Source: Mycolicibacterium frederiksbergense | GTDB lineage: Bacteria; Actinomycetota; Actinomycetes; Mycobacteriales; Mycobacteriaceae | Assembly (NCBI RefSeq): GCF_029893345.1 | Contig: NZ_JARXVE010000007.1 | Coordinates: 272,716-336,715 of the forward strand | Direction of reading: 5' to 3' | Length of the DNA stretch: 64,000 nucleotides | Program-made: the position numbers and the translations under genes | The notes under the pieces: model-generated | The model's database searches: none | Told to the model about the DNA's origin: nothing | What the model saw: the letters and a program-made list of their open reading frames with translations, nothing else | Shown: positions 1 through 8,351 of the stretch, one piece after another | How the letters are laid out: every line of letters starts with the position of its first letter | Numbering within the stretch: position 1 is the first letter of the stretch

Positions 1-341
1 GGAACGTGCGGCTGTCCCCCATCCACGGAGCCGACCTCGCAGACTTCTGCGTCTCGAAACTCCCTGCGGGCGCGGGTACCTGGAACATCGGCGGACCGGA
101 AGTGCTCAGCTACAGAGAGATTGTGCAGACGGCGTTCGATGCGGCAGGACGGAAGGACCGGTACGTGCGAGTGCCCGGCCCGCTAGCGTCGTCCGCGGTC
201 TGGATCGCCGACCGAGTCAGCCCCCGCGCCGCCTCCCTGACACGGTTCTTCCTCGACGGCATGCAGACCGATTCCATCGGCGTCCCTTACGGGATACGCA
301 CGCTCAGTGACTATTACGCATCACTGACCCAACGAGCCTGA
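1..341 (+). CDS. SDR-family NAD(P)-dependent oxidoreductase, C-terminal fragment
   Basis: The gene enters from the left edge, so only the last 112 or so residues are visible. The segment HGADLADF followed by TWNIGGPEVLSYREI is typical of the distal part of atypical or extended short-chain dehydrogenases (NmrA/epimerase-like), where it lies beyond the Rossmann domain and helps shape the substrate pocket. No nucleotide-binding motif is present because the N-terminus is outside the window. The frame is open from base 3, so the GTG at base 6 is probably internal. It converges on the YjdM gene. The substrate cannot be inferred. Confidence 0.75.
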   Translation, partial: NVRLSPIHGADLADFCVSKLPAGAGTWNIGGPEVLSYREIVQTAFDAAGRKDRYVRVPGPLASSAVWIADRVSPRAASLTRFFLDGMQTDSIGVPYGIRTLSDYYASLTQRA

Positions 342-374
342 ACCGCAGCCACCGCTCTCACCGGTGGACCGCGG

Positions 375-740
375 TCAGACGACCTTCTTCACCACGCTCG
401 ACTTGAGCTGCATGCGCCCCAAACCGGGGACATTCGCGTCGATGTCGTGATCGCCGACGCCGTCGGAGATCAGCCGGATTCCGCGGACCTTCGTCCCGGC
501 TTTGATGACACCGCCTCCGCCACCCTTGACCTTCACGGTCATCACGACGGTCACCGTGTCTCCGTCAGCGAGGAGGTTGCCGACCGAGTCCTTCACCTCG
601 ACGCCGGCCTCCGCCGAATCACCGTCGGATGCCTCATCAGCCGACCATTCGTGACCGCACATCGGGCATACCAGAAGCGGGCCCTGCTCGTAGGTGAACG
701 CCTCGGCGCATTCCGGACACGGTGGCAACTGATCAGACAT
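375..740 (-). CDS. YjdM/PhnA family zinc-ribbon protein
   Basis: This 121-residue protein has an N-terminal zinc ribbon (CPEC near residue 8, CPMCGHEW near 25) followed by an acidic linker and a small beta-rich C-terminal domain containing VKDSVGNLLADGD and ending in LKSSVVKKVV. That is the full-length architecture of the YjdM family, historically called PhnA and wrongly linked to phosphonate hydrolysis; the true function is unknown. The linker and a Gly-rich stretch (VKGGGGG) are longer than in enterobacterial members. Its ATG overlaps the ychF stop by 8 bases, so it is the second gene of a ychF-yjdM pair and probably translationally coupled. Family assignment is secure, function is not. Confidence 0.85.
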   Translation of the reverse strand: MSDQLPPCPECAEAFTYEQGPLLVCPMCGHEWSADEASDGDSAEAGVEVKDSVGNLLADGDTVTVVMTVKVKGGGGGVIKAGTKVRGIRLISDGVGDHDIDANVPGLGRMQLKSSVVKKVV

Positions 741-1806
741 TGAACCGGAACTCCACCACGTCTCCGTCGACCATCACGTAGTCCTTGCCTTCCATCCGGA
801 CCTTGCCCGCCGCCTTGGCGGCGGCCATCGACCCGGCCTCGACGAGATCGTCGAAGGAGACCACCTCGGCCTTGATGAAGCCCTTCTCGAAGTCGGTGTG
901 AATGACCCCGGCGGCCTTCGGTGCGGTGTCGCCCTGGTGGATCGTCCAGGCCCGCGCCTCCTTCGGCCCGGCGGTCAGATAGGTCTGCAGACGCAACGTG
1001 TGGAACCCGGCCCGAGCCAGCGCATCCAGACCACGTTCGGACTGCCCGATCGACTCCAGCAGCTCCGCGGCCGACTCGTCGTCGAGCTCCTGCAACTCGG
1101 CCTCGATCTTGGCGTCCAGGAACACCGCGTCGGCCGGGGCGACCAGCTCCCGCAGCTCGGCCACCTTCGCAGCATCGGTGAGCACCGACTCGTCGGCATT
1201 GAACGCGTACAGGAACGGCTTGGTGGTCAGCAGGTTCAGCTCACGCAGTATCGACCAGTCCTTGCCGGTGGAGAACAGCGTGTTGCCGTCATTGAAAACG
1301 GCCTGGGCCGCGACCGCCGCATCCAAGACCGGCTTGCGCTCCTTGTTGTTGCGTGCTTCCTTCTCCAGCCGCGGCACCGCCTTCTCCAGCGTCTGCATAT
1401 CGGCCAGGATCAGCTCGGTCTCGATGACCTCGATATCCGAATGCGGGTCCACCCGACCGTCGACGTGCACCACGTCGTCGTCGGCGAACACCCGGACCAC
1501 CTGGCAGATCGCATCGCATTCGCGGATGTTGGCCAGGAACTTGTTGCCCAGGCCGGCCCCCTCGGACGCGCCCTTCACGATTCCGGCGATGTCCACGAAC
1601 GTCACCGGAGCAGGCACCAGCTTCTCCGAGCCGAAGATCTCGGCGAGCTTGTCCAGCCGGGGATCGGGCAACGGCACGACACCCTCGTTCGGCTCGATCG
1701 TCGCGAACGGGTAATTGGCCGCCAACACGTTGTTGTGTGTCAGGGCATTGAACAGAGTCGACTTTCCGACGTTCGGCAAACCGACGATTCCCAGGTTCAG
1801 GCTCAC
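733..1806 (-). CDS. ychF: YchF/OLA1-type redox-regulated ATPase
   Basis: Obg-like P-loop NTPase of the YchF branch, which prefers ATP to GTP and associates with ribosomes in translation and stress responses. The Walker A motif GLPNVGKST lies at residues 8-16, switch I/II includes TFVDIAGIVKGASEGAGLGNKF-like sequence near residue 90, and the base-recognition motif reads NADE rather than the NKxD of true GTPases, as expected for YchF. A C-terminal TGS domain ends in DGDVVEFRFNV. I chose the GTG at 1806 (357 aa), which gives the usual MSLNLGIVGLP start; an ATG three codons upstream is possible. It corresponds to M. tuberculosis Rv1112 and overlaps yjdM. Confidence 0.95.
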   Translation of the reverse strand: MSLNLGIVGLPNVGKSTLFNALTHNNVLAANYPFATIEPNEGVVPLPDPRLDKLAEIFGSEKLVPAPVTFVDIAGIVKGASEGAGLGNKFLANIRECDAICQVVRVFADDDVVHVDGRVDPHSDIEVIETELILADMQTLEKAVPRLEKEARNNKERKPVLDAAVAAQAVFNDGNTLFSTGKDWSILRELNLLTTKPFLYAFNADESVLTDAAKVAELRELVAPADAVFLDAKIEAELQELDDESAAELLESIGQSERGLDALARAGFHTLRLQTYLTAGPKEARAWTIHQGDTAPKAAGVIHTDFEKGFIKAEVVSFDDLVEAGSMAAAKAAGKVRMEGKDYVMVDGDVVEFRFNV

Positions 1807-1890
1807 AGGGACCACAGTCTAGGACGATGTGACAGGCACGTCAGCGCGCGCTGGCCGCACGGCGCCCTCGCGAGCCGGTACGGTCTACCT

Positions 1891-3078
1891 GTGTCAGGAC
1901 AGCGCGCACAGTCGGCAGTGCCGGCTGACCACCGCTCTGTGCACCCCAGATTCGCAGGTGTGCCGTGGTGGGGTGCCATGCTGCTGGCGGTCACGGCTAC
2001 CGCAATCGGGTTCGCTTTCGACGCCGGTTCCGGCAATCACGAGCTCAGCGCGGTGTTCGCGGTCTGCTATTCCCTCGGTTGTCTGTCGGCGGTTCTGGCG
2101 GTTCAGCAGGTCGGCCTGTTCACCGCGGTTATCCAGCCCCCGCTGATCCTGTTCGTCGCGGTCCCCGGGTCGTATTTCCTGTTCCACCGCGGCCAGCTCG
2201 CCGGCGTGAAAGACCTGGCAATCAACTGCGGGTATCCACTGATCGAACGTTTCCCGCTGATGCTGTTCATCTCGGCGGCGGTGTTGCTGATCGGCCTGGG
2301 CCGGTGGTACGTCGGCCTGTCGGCACGCCGCGAATCCGACGGAGCCGAAGACTCGACGACCGTCAAAACGGCCGATACACCGGCCATCGCCGGCATTGTG
2401 TCCTCTGTCACATCGGCAATTTCCGGGTTGTTGCTCCGCAAACCCGCCGCCGCATCGCCGCGCCCGAACAGAGCTCGCGAGGATCGCGAGAGCGCCGACG
2501 CTCCGCCGCGACGACGTCCCGCCGATCGGCCCCCACGGCGGCGCCCAGCCGGCGCAGAACCCACCGCGGCAGCGGGAGCAGCCGCGGGCCAGGCCCGGGG
2601 CGAGCGCAGACCGACCAAACGCACCGCACCCCCGCGGCCCCGCACACCCCGTCCGGCCGCCGCCGACCTCGGCAGCGAATTCGATGGCGCGATGCCCGAG
2701 CGGCCGCGGCGGCCCAGGCCCCCGCGCCCGGCCGAGCCGACGGCCGGTGAGCCCCGCCGCCGGGTGCGCACCCAGCCGCGTGAGCCGCGCAAGCAGCCGC
2801 CGCCCGAGCGCCGGGGGGCACAATCCTTCGACAGCGGCTTTGACGCCCCACGGGAGCGGCCGCAGCGACAGCACCGACGGTTCGATGACTACCAGTCGTT
2901 CAAGGATCCGTTCGAGCAGTCCGACGGTCAGAACGGGCGCACGACGCACCATCCGTCGCGGGTGCGTTACCGCGGCTCCGAGGATGAGGATCGTCGGGCA
3001 GAGCATCGGACCCGGCCCCGCTCGTCCAGCCGGGGGTCAGCCACGCCGGGACGTCACACCTCGGAGTACGACGCCTGA
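1891..3078 (+). CDS. DUF6542 membrane protein with disordered Arg/Pro-rich tail
   Basis: About 395 residues. The N-terminal third has four hydrophobic segments starting at VPWWGAMLLAVTATAIG, matching the DUF6542 domain of actinobacterial membrane proteins (Rv1111c position). From about residue 165 the sequence becomes a long, highly basic, proline- and arginine-rich region (repeats such as PPRRRPADRPPRRRP), predicted disordered and cytoplasmic. The GTG at 1891 is chosen because it opens the conserved segment VSGQRAQSAV; a TACGGT hexamer 10 bases upstream suggests a leaderless or near-leaderless transcript. The frame stays open far upstream, antisense to ychF, but that part is GC-driven shadow. 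Function unknown. Confidence 0.75.
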   Translation: MSGQRAQSAVPADHRSVHPRFAGVPWWGAMLLAVTATAIGFAFDAGSGNHELSAVFAVCYSLGCLSAVLAVQQVGLFTAVIQPPLILFVAVPGSYFLFHRGQLAGVKDLAINCGYPLIERFPLMLFISAAVLLIGLGRWYVGLSARRESDGAEDSTTVKTADTPAIAGIVSSVTSAISGLLLRKPAAASPRPNRAREDRESADAPPRRRPADRPPRRRPAGAEPTAAAGAAAGQARGERRPTKRTAPPRPRTPRPAAADLGSEFDGAMPERPRRPRPPRPAEPTAGEPRRRVRTQPREPRKQPPPERRGAQSFDSGFDAPRERPQRQHRRFDDYQSFKDPFEQSDGQNGRTTHHPSRVRYRGSEDEDRRAEHRTRPRSSSRGSATPGRHTSEYDA

Positions 3079-3098
3079 GCCGCTTGGCCGCTCAGGCG
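3072..3098. terminator. Bidirectional hairpin between DUF6542 gene and ispH
   Basis: A perfect 9-base inverted repeat (CGCCTGAGC and GCTCAGGCG, loop of 9) includes the stop codon of the DUF6542 gene and sits 10 bases past the ispH stop. No U-run follows, as is common for mycobacterial terminators. The convergent position supports a role in both directions. Confidence 0.55.
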
Positions 3099-3107
3099 CC
3101 TGGCCTC

Positions 3108-4121
3108 TCAGGCGCGCGGCGGACGGATCTCGCGGGGCAGCGAGAACACCAACGTCTCGTTGGCGGTGGTCACCGGCTGCACGGTCAAGAAGCCGTATTC
3201 GGCGAGCCGATCGAGCACTCCGCGCACCAGCACCTCGGGCACTGACGCGCCCGAGGTGACACCAACCGTCGTGACGCCCTCCAGCCAGGCCGGATCGATG
3301 TCTTCGGCGTAATCCACCAGGTAGGACGCCCGCGACCCGGCATTGAGGGCTACCTCGACCAGCCGCACCGAGTTGGATGAATTACGCGAGCCGACCACGA
3401 TGACCAGCTCGCATTCGGGCGCCATCGCCTTGACCGCGACCTGGCGGTTCTGCGTCGCGTAGCAGATGTCGTCGCTGGGCGGATCCTGCAGCTTGGGGAA
3501 CTTCTCCCGCAGCCGCTGCACGGTTTCCATCGTCTCGTCGACGCTCAACGTGGTCTGCGACAGCCAGATCACCTTGTCCTCGTCGCGGACGGTGACGTTG
3601 TCCACCGAATCCGGACCGTCGACCAGCTGGACGTGATCGGGCGCCTCACCGGCGGTGCCGATCACTTCCTCGTGGCCTTCGTGGCCGATCAGCAGGATGT
3701 CGTAGTCGTCACGGGCGAACCGCTTGGCCTCGTTGTGCACCTTGGTGACCAGCGGGCAGGTGGCGTCGATGACCTTGAGGTCGCGTTCGGCGGCGTTCTC
3801 ATGCACCGTCGGCGCCACACCGTGCGCCGAGAACACCACGATCGCGCCCTCTGGCACCTCATCGGTCTCGTCGACGAAGATGGCGCCGGCCTTGGCCAGC
3901 GTCTCCACCACGTGGCGGTTGTGCACGATCTCGTGCCGGACGTAGACCGGGGCGCCGTGCTTCTCCAAGGCGCGTTCCACGGTTTCCACCGCCCGGTCGA
4001 CTCCGGCGCAGTACCCGCGCGGCTCGGCCAGCAGGACCCGCTTGCCGGACACCTGCGCAGCGCCGCCGGACCGCACCGAACTCGTTGCACCAGGAATACC
4101 CATATTGATCGTCGGCGGCAT
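3108..4121 (-). CDS. ispH: 4-hydroxy-3-methylbut-2-enyl diphosphate reductase
   Basis: IspH (LytB) performs the last step of the MEP pathway, reducing HMBPP to IPP and DMAPP with a [4Fe-4S] cluster. The three cluster cysteines are visible in EPRGYCAGVDRAVE (Cys38), ATCPLVTKVH and CYATQNRQ; substrate-binding segments SNSVRLVEVA and GVTSGASVPE are also present. The ATG at 4121 gives 337 residues and has GGAG five bases upstream; the frame is open to 4187 but the extension has no support. The mycobacterial genome usually has a second copy (LytB1), so this is the Rv1110-type copy. It is divergent from the lipid-droplet protein gene, with only 53 bases between. Confidence 0.95.
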   Translation of the reverse strand: MPPTINMGIPGATSSVRSGGAAQVSGKRVLLAEPRGYCAGVDRAVETVERALEKHGAPVYVRHEIVHNRHVVETLAKAGAIFVDETDEVPEGAIVVFSAHGVAPTVHENAAERDLKVIDATCPLVTKVHNEAKRFARDDYDILLIGHEGHEEVIGTAGEAPDHVQLVDGPDSVDNVTVRDEDKVIWLSQTTLSVDETMETVQRLREKFPKLQDPPSDDICYATQNRQVAVKAMAPECELVIVVGSRNSSNSVRLVEVALNAGSRASYLVDYAEDIDPAWLEGVTTVGVTSGASVPEVLVRGVLDRLAEYGFLTVQPVTTANETLVFSLPREIRPPRA

Positions 4122-4174
4122 GTCTCCAGGGTACGGGGCCGCCGCGCGGCCCAGCCAGCCGTAGGCTGTGGGCC

Positions 4175-4756
4175 ATGGGAACTGCACCGTATGGGGTCCG
4201 GCTGCTGGTGGGTGCAGCGGTCACCGCGATCGAGGAAACCCGCAAGTTGCCCCAATCCATCCTGACCTACCCCATGACGGTGGCCAGCCAGGCCGCCAAC
4301 CTCGTCATGCACGTCCAGCAGAATCTCGCCGAGCTGGTGGTCAAGGGCGACGAAGCGCTCGAGCAGCTGTTTCCGCCCAAGGACGAACAGCCCGAGTGGG
4401 CCACCTTCGACGAGGACATCGACCCCGACGACACCGACAGCACCGCAACACCAGCGGGCGACCCCGCCTCCGACGGCGAGCGCCGCACCGAGGGCCGGTT
4501 CGCGCTGTACACCACCGGAGGGCCCGAGTCGGTGGGCACGACGGACGGCCAGCCCACCTCCACCCCGGGTGCGGCACCGGAGATCGCCGGCGAACTCGGC
4601 TATGACGCGCTGACCCTGGCGCAGCTGCGGGCCCGGTTGGCGTCACTGAAGGTGGCCGACCTGGAGGCACTGCTGGCCTATGAGGAGGCGGGACGGGCCC
4701 GCGCGCCGTTCATCACGTTGCTCGCCAACAGGATCACCCGCGCGACCGCGAAGTGA
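4175..4756 (+). CDS. Lipid-droplet-associated protein (Rv1109c-like)
   Basis: A 193-residue protein whose first about 65 residues form an amphipathic, weakly hydrophobic helical region (YGVRLLVGAAVTAIEETRKLP, then QAANLVMHVQQNLAELV), followed by an acidic disordered linker (DEDIDPDDTDS) and a C-terminal helical segment LAQLRARLASLKVADLEALLAYEE resembling small actinobacterial helical add-on domains. The amphipathic start fits surface binding to lipid bodies, the annotation used for mycobacterial homologues. Its stop overlaps the xseA start (GTGA at 4753-4756), so it is translationally coupled to the exonuclease VII genes; the reason for that link is unknown. No catalytic motif is seen. Confidence 0.75.
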   Translation: MGTAPYGVRLLVGAAVTAIEETRKLPQSILTYPMTVASQAANLVMHVQQNLAELVVKGDEALEQLFPPKDEQPEWATFDEDIDPDDTDSTATPAGDPASDGERRTEGRFALYTTGGPESVGTTDGQPTSTPGAAPEIAGELGYDALTLAQLRARLASLKVADLEALLAYEEAGRARAPFITLLANRITRATAK

Positions 4757-6006
4757 CCGAACCGGGTCAGTCACCGGAGAACCCGTGGCCGGTCCGCGCC
4801 GTGGCGACCCGGGTCGCCAAGTGGATCGATCGCCTCGGCACGGTCTGGGTCGAGGGGCAGCTGACCGAACTCAAGATCCGCCCGGATTCCAAGACCGTCT
4901 TCATGGTGCTGCGCGATCCGGCGGCCGATATGTCGCTGACCCTGACCTGCCCGCGCGACCTGGTCCGTAATGCCCCGGTCAAGCTGACCGAGGGCACCCA
5001 GGTGATCATCTGCGGCAAGCCCAACTTCTACACCGGCCGGGGCACATTCAGCTTGCGGGTCAGCGAGATCCGCGCCGTCGGCATCGGCGAATTACTGGCC
5101 CGCATCGAACGGCTGCGCCGACTGCTGGAGGCCGAAGGGCTGTTCGATCCGCGACTCAAGCGGCCAATCCCGTTCCTGCCCAACACTATCGGGCTGATCA
5201 CCGGCCGCGCCTCGGCCGCCGAACGCGACGTGACCTCGGTTGCCACCACCCGCTGGCCCGCGGTGCGCTTCGCGATCCGCAACACCATCGTGCAGGGCCC
5301 CAGCGCGGTACCGCAGATCGTCGAAGCGTTGGCAGCGCTCGACGCCGACCCCGAAGTCGACGTCATCGTCCTGGCCCGTGGCGGCGGCAGCGTCGAGGAC
5401 CTACTGCCGTTCTCCGACGAGACGCTGTGCCGCGCCATCGCCGCCTGCCGCACCCCGGTGGTCAGCGCGATCGGTCACGAACCCGACAACCCGGTGTGCG
5501 ATCTGGTCGCCGACCTACGCGCGGCCACCCCGACCGATGCGGCCAAACGCATCGTTCCCGACGCGGCCGCCGAACAGGCGCTGGTCACCGATCTGCACAG
5601 GCGCAGCGCCCGCGCGCTGCGCAACTGGGTGCACCGCGAGCAGCATCACCTCGACCAGCTGCGTAGCCGGCCGGTGCTGGCCCAGCCGCTGGCCTCGCTG
5701 ACCGCACGCGCCGACGAGGTGCACCGGGCCCGCGCCGCCGCCCAGCGCGACATCACCCGGCTGATCCACGCGGGGGAAGAGACGATCGGTCACCTGTCGG
5801 CGCGGCTGACCGCGCTCGGGCCGGCCGCGACCCTGGCCCGCGGCTATGCGGTGGTGCAGGCGGTACACGCCTCGGGCCCACCCACCGTGGTGCGCAGCGT
5901 GGCCGACGCGCCGACCGGCACCCGGCTACGGGTCCGGGTGTCCGACGGGGTGGTCAGCACGGTCAGCGAAGGCCCCGAACACAGCGACGAAGGAACGTCA
6001 TCATGA
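4753..6006 (+). CDS. xseA: Exodeoxyribonuclease VII large subunit
   Basis: 417 residues, full length. XseA carries the N-terminal OB-fold (WVEGQLTELKIRPDSKTVFMVLRD, residues about 32-55) and the catalytic region with GRGGGSVEDLLPFSDE (about 216-231) and SAIGHEPDNPVCDLVADLRAATPT (about 238-261), the conserved acid/His-rich core. The C-terminal half is helical and binds several XseB subunits. The enzyme degrades single-stranded DNA from both ends into oligonucleotides and acts in repair. The GTG start overlaps the upstream stop and the ATGA at 6003-6006 joins it to xseB, so the three genes form one tightly coupled unit. Confidence 0.96.
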   Translation: MTEPGQSPENPWPVRAVATRVAKWIDRLGTVWVEGQLTELKIRPDSKTVFMVLRDPAADMSLTLTCPRDLVRNAPVKLTEGTQVIICGKPNFYTGRGTFSLRVSEIRAVGIGELLARIERLRRLLEAEGLFDPRLKRPIPFLPNTIGLITGRASAAERDVTSVATTRWPAVRFAIRNTIVQGPSAVPQIVEALAALDADPEVDVIVLARGGGSVEDLLPFSDETLCRAIAACRTPVVSAIGHEPDNPVCDLVADLRAATPTDAAKRIVPDAAAEQALVTDLHRRSARALRNWVHREQHHLDQLRSRPVLAQPLASLTARADEVHRARAAAQRDITRLIHAGEETIGHLSARLTALGPAATLARGYAVVQAVHASGPPTVVRSVADAPTGTRLRVRVSDGVVSTVSEGPEHSDEGTSS

Positions 6007-6215
6007 AGCCTATTAGTGAGCTGGGGTATGAAGAGGCCCGCGACGAGCTGATCGCGGTAGTGCAGCAGCTCGAGCAGGGCGGACTCGACCTCGATTCTTC
6101 GCTGAACCTCTGGGAACGCGGCGAGCAGCTGGCAAAACGCTGTGAAGAACATTTAGCTGGAGCGCGGCAGCGGGTCGAGACGGCGTTGGCCGCCAGAGAG
6201 CCCGACGAGGACTGA
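6003..6215 (+). CDS. xseB: Exodeoxyribonuclease VII small subunit
   Basis: A 70-residue acidic helical protein with the family pattern ELGYEEARDELIAVVQQLE followed by LDLDSSLNLWERGEQLAKRCEEHL. XseB subunits wrap around the large subunit and stabilise the active nuclease. The start overlaps the xseA stop by four bases (ATGA), giving expected coupling. Length is normal for the family (about 70-85 residues). A 35-base gap separates it from a KstR-type operator for the next gene. Confidence 0.95.
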   Translation: MKPISELGYEEARDELIAVVQQLEQGGLDLDSSLNLWERGEQLAKRCEEHLAGARQRVETALAAREPDED

Positions 6216-6250
6216 TCCGGCAGCCGGTTTCCATCTTTGACGCTCGTAAC

Positions 6251-6264
6251 TGGAACAGGTTGTA
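6251..6264. promoter_or_regulatory. KstR-type operator upstream of 3-beta-HSD gene
   Basis: TGGAACAGGTTGTA matches the 14-base KstR consensus TNNAACNNGTTNNA at every fixed position and ends three bases before the ATG at 6268. KstR is the TetR-family repressor of cholesterol catabolism in mycobacteria, released by cholesterol-derived CoA thioesters. The orthologous promoter in M. smegmatis (MSMEG_5228) is reported as KstR-dependent. Confidence 0.8.
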
Positions 6265-6267
6265 GTT

Positions 6268-7383
6268 ATGCTTTCGGCTATGGCTGACACGTCCGCGACT
6301 CCCGCCCTCGCCGAACTGGGCCGCATCCTCGTCACAGGTGGTTCCGGTTTCGTCGGTTCCAACCTGGTCACCGAACTGCTCGACCGTGGCTATTCGGTGC
6401 GGTCGTTCGACCGTGCCCCGTCCCCGCTCCCTGACCACGCGGGGCTAGAAGTCATCACCGGAGACATCTGCGACCCCGACACCGTGGCCACCGCGGTCGA
6501 CGGCATCGACACGATCTTTCACACCGCGGCCATCATCGACCTGATGGGCGGCGCCTCGGTCACCGAGGAATACCGGCAGCGCAGCTTCGCCGTCAACGTC
6601 GAGGGCACCAAGAATCTGGTGCATGCGGCCCAGCAGGCCGGCGTCAAACGCTTCGTCTACACCGCATCCAACAGCGTGGTGATGGGCGGCCAAGACATCG
6701 TCAACGGCGACGAGACCATGCCCTACACCGCTCGGTTCAACGACCTCTACACCGAGACCAAGGTGGTGGCCGAGAAGTTCGTGCTCAGCCAAAATGGTGC
6801 GGCCGGAAAAAACGGAGCCATGCTCACCTGTGCGATCCGGCCCAGCGGCATCTGGGGCCGGGGCGACCAGACCATGTTCCGCAAGGTGTTCGAGAACGTC
6901 CTCGCCGGGCACGTCAAGGTGTTGGTCGGCAACAAGAACATCAAGCTGGACAACTCCTACGTGCACAACCTCATTCACGGTTTCATCCTGGCCGCGCAGC
7001 ATCTGGTGCCCGGCGGCACGGCGCCCGGTCAGGCGTACTTCATCAACGACGGTGAGCCGATCAACATGTTCGAGTTCGCCCGTCCGGTAATCGCGGCGTG
7101 CGGCCGAAAGCTGCCCAACATCCGAGTGTCAGGGCGCCTGGTGCACAAGGCGATGATGGCGTGGCAGTGGCTGCACTTCAAGTTCGGCCTGCCCGCCCCG
7201 CTCATCGAACCCCTTGCGGTGGAACGGCTTTACCTCAACAACTACTTCTCGATCGGCAAGGCCGAGCGCGACCTCGGCTACCGGCCGCTTTACACCACCA
7301 AAGCGGCCATGGCCGACTGCATGTCGTACTACACCGAACTTTTCGCCCAGATGGAGAACCAGGCGTCGCCGGCGCGCGCCTGA
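6268..7383 (+). CDS. 3-beta-hydroxysteroid dehydrogenase/isomerase
   Basis: 371-residue extended SDR that oxidises the 3-beta-hydroxyl of cholesterol and related sterols and isomerises the Delta5 bond, giving cholest-4-en-3-one. Visible features are the NAD-binding motif TGGSGFVGSN (residues about 23-32), an acidic residue after beta-2 (SFDRAP) favouring NAD, the catalytic serine region TASNSVVMGG and the YTETK Tyr-Lys pair. The sequence follows the M. tuberculosis 3-beta-HSD Rv1106c closely from memory. I keep the ATG at 6268; a second ATG lies at 6280. With the operator ending three bases before the start, transcription is probably leaderless or nearly so and repressed by KstR. Confidence 0.92.
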   Translation: MLSAMADTSATPALAELGRILVTGGSGFVGSNLVTELLDRGYSVRSFDRAPSPLPDHAGLEVITGDICDPDTVATAVDGIDTIFHTAAIIDLMGGASVTEEYRQRSFAVNVEGTKNLVHAAQQAGVKRFVYTASNSVVMGGQDIVNGDETMPYTARFNDLYTETKVVAEKFVLSQNGAAGKNGAMLTCAIRPSGIWGRGDQTMFRKVFENVLAGHVKVLVGNKNIKLDNSYVHNLIHGFILAAQHLVPGGTAPGQAYFINDGEPINMFEFARPVIAACGRKLPNIRVSGRLVHKAMMAWQWLHFKFGLPAPLIEPLAVERLYLNNYFSIGKAERDLGYRPLYTTKAAMADCMSYYTELFAQMENQASPARA

Positions 7384-7384
7384 C

Positions 7385-7909
7385 TCACGGCAACGTCGGC
7401 AGCCGGTTGAGCTCGCCGGTGGCACTGTTGATCAGGGCGGCGTGATCCAACGTCGCCCGCAGCGGCAGCACGTCCATCACGGCACCCACTAGCTGCGGCA
7501 GTTGCGCCAGCGTGGCCCGTGGCGCAAGCGAGCAGTGCGGCAACCAGATTCCCGGGCGGTAGTGCTTGTGCAACTCCGCCCCGGTCGCCGCGGCGAGGTC
7601 GACGACGCGTTGCTGCCGTACCGCGACATCCGCGCTCACCCCGGCGACCAACCAGGTGCGGCCGCGACGGAACACACCGACTCCGTCGAAATTCAGCTGT
7701 ACCGGGGTGCCGCCGTCGATGCCCGCCAGCGCGTCCAGCACCGCGAGTCGGTCCCAGCGACGCAGCACGGCATAGGACACATGTGGCACGTGCCTGCCAT
7801 GGGTGTGCGACCGCAGACTCGGGACACCGAGCTGCTCGATGCGGTCCCACAACGAGCGAATCGCCCGCTCCGAGTGCCGATCGAACAGCAGACACACCGC
7901 AAGGGCCAC
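7385..7909 (-). CDS. 2'-5' RNA ligase-like 2H phosphoesterase
   Basis: 174 residues with the two HxS/T-type motifs of the 2H superfamily, HVSY near residue 42 and HCSL near residue 125, about 80 residues apart as expected. Such enzymes hydrolyse or form 2',3'-cyclic or 2'-5' phosphodiester bonds on RNA or nucleotides; the physiological substrate of actinobacterial members is not established. The GTG start lies three bases after the stop of the DUF1876 gene, with no separate ribosome-binding site, so translation is probably coupled. It converges on the 3-beta-HSD gene with one base between the stops. Confidence 0.8.
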   Translation of the reverse strand: MALAVCLLFDRHSERAIRSLWDRIEQLGVPSLRSHTHGRHVPHVSYAVLRRWDRLAVLDALAGIDGGTPVQLNFDGVGVFRRGRTWLVAGVSADVAVRQQRVVDLAAATGAELHKHYRPGIWLPHCSLAPRATLAQLPQLVGAVMDVLPLRATLDHAALINSATGELNRLPTLP

Positions 7910-7912
7910 AGC

Positions 7913-8188
7913 TCAGCGGTAGAGATGCACCGGATGATGCGTGCCCTGCTCGATCTGGATCGACGCCGAGTGCAGTAGTTCGGTGCCCAGCGCGATGAGC
8001 GCCCGAGCCGCCGCGATCTCTTCGCCGATCATCGGCAGGCCCGGGTCCTTAGGGTTGCGATAGGCGTCGCCGGTGGTGACGACGGTGTCTTCCCGGACCT
8101 GGGCGCGCACCGAGGCGTGGGTGTGCACGTCGTCCTCGGAGAACTCGATTTCGACGAGCCATTTGTTGGTCAGATCTTTGTCGTACAT
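7913..8188 (-). CDS. DUF1876 protein (Rv1738/Rv2632c-like)
   Basis: 91 residues beginning MYDKDLTNKWLVEIEFSEDD and containing the conserved GEEIAAARALIALGTELL helix. DUF1876 includes M. tuberculosis Rv1738 and Rv2632c; Rv1738 is a hypoxia-induced DosR-regulon protein with structural similarity to ribosome hibernation factors, so a role in translational slowdown is possible but inferred. The ATG at 8188 has GGAGGGTG eight bases upstream, which decides the start against a longer open frame to 8410. First gene of a two-gene unit with the 2H phosphoesterase; divergent from the sulfatase module. Confidence 0.85.
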   Translation of the reverse strand: MYDKDLTNKWLVEIEFSEDDVHTHASVRAQVREDTVVTTGDAYRNPKDPGLPMIGEEIAAARALIALGTELLHSASIQIEQGTHHPVHLYR

Positions 8189-8351
8189 ATCGATCACCCT
8201 CCGCTTCCAGGGTGCGCCGCCGCGATTCGCAGCGCCAGCATGCACACAGCGGAAATTTTGTGAACGCGCAGCCGAACTGGCACTAGGGGCACTGTCGACG
8301 GCATAAAGTCCAACCCGCACAAGTTTTTCCGCTTCGTCGAGGGGGCTGTAC

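Noticed and set aside
898..1890. N-terminal extension of the DUF6542 protein by 331 codons
   Set aside because: The extension lies antisense to ychF and reads as Arg/Gln/Leu-rich shadow; the conserved protein begins at the GTG 1891.
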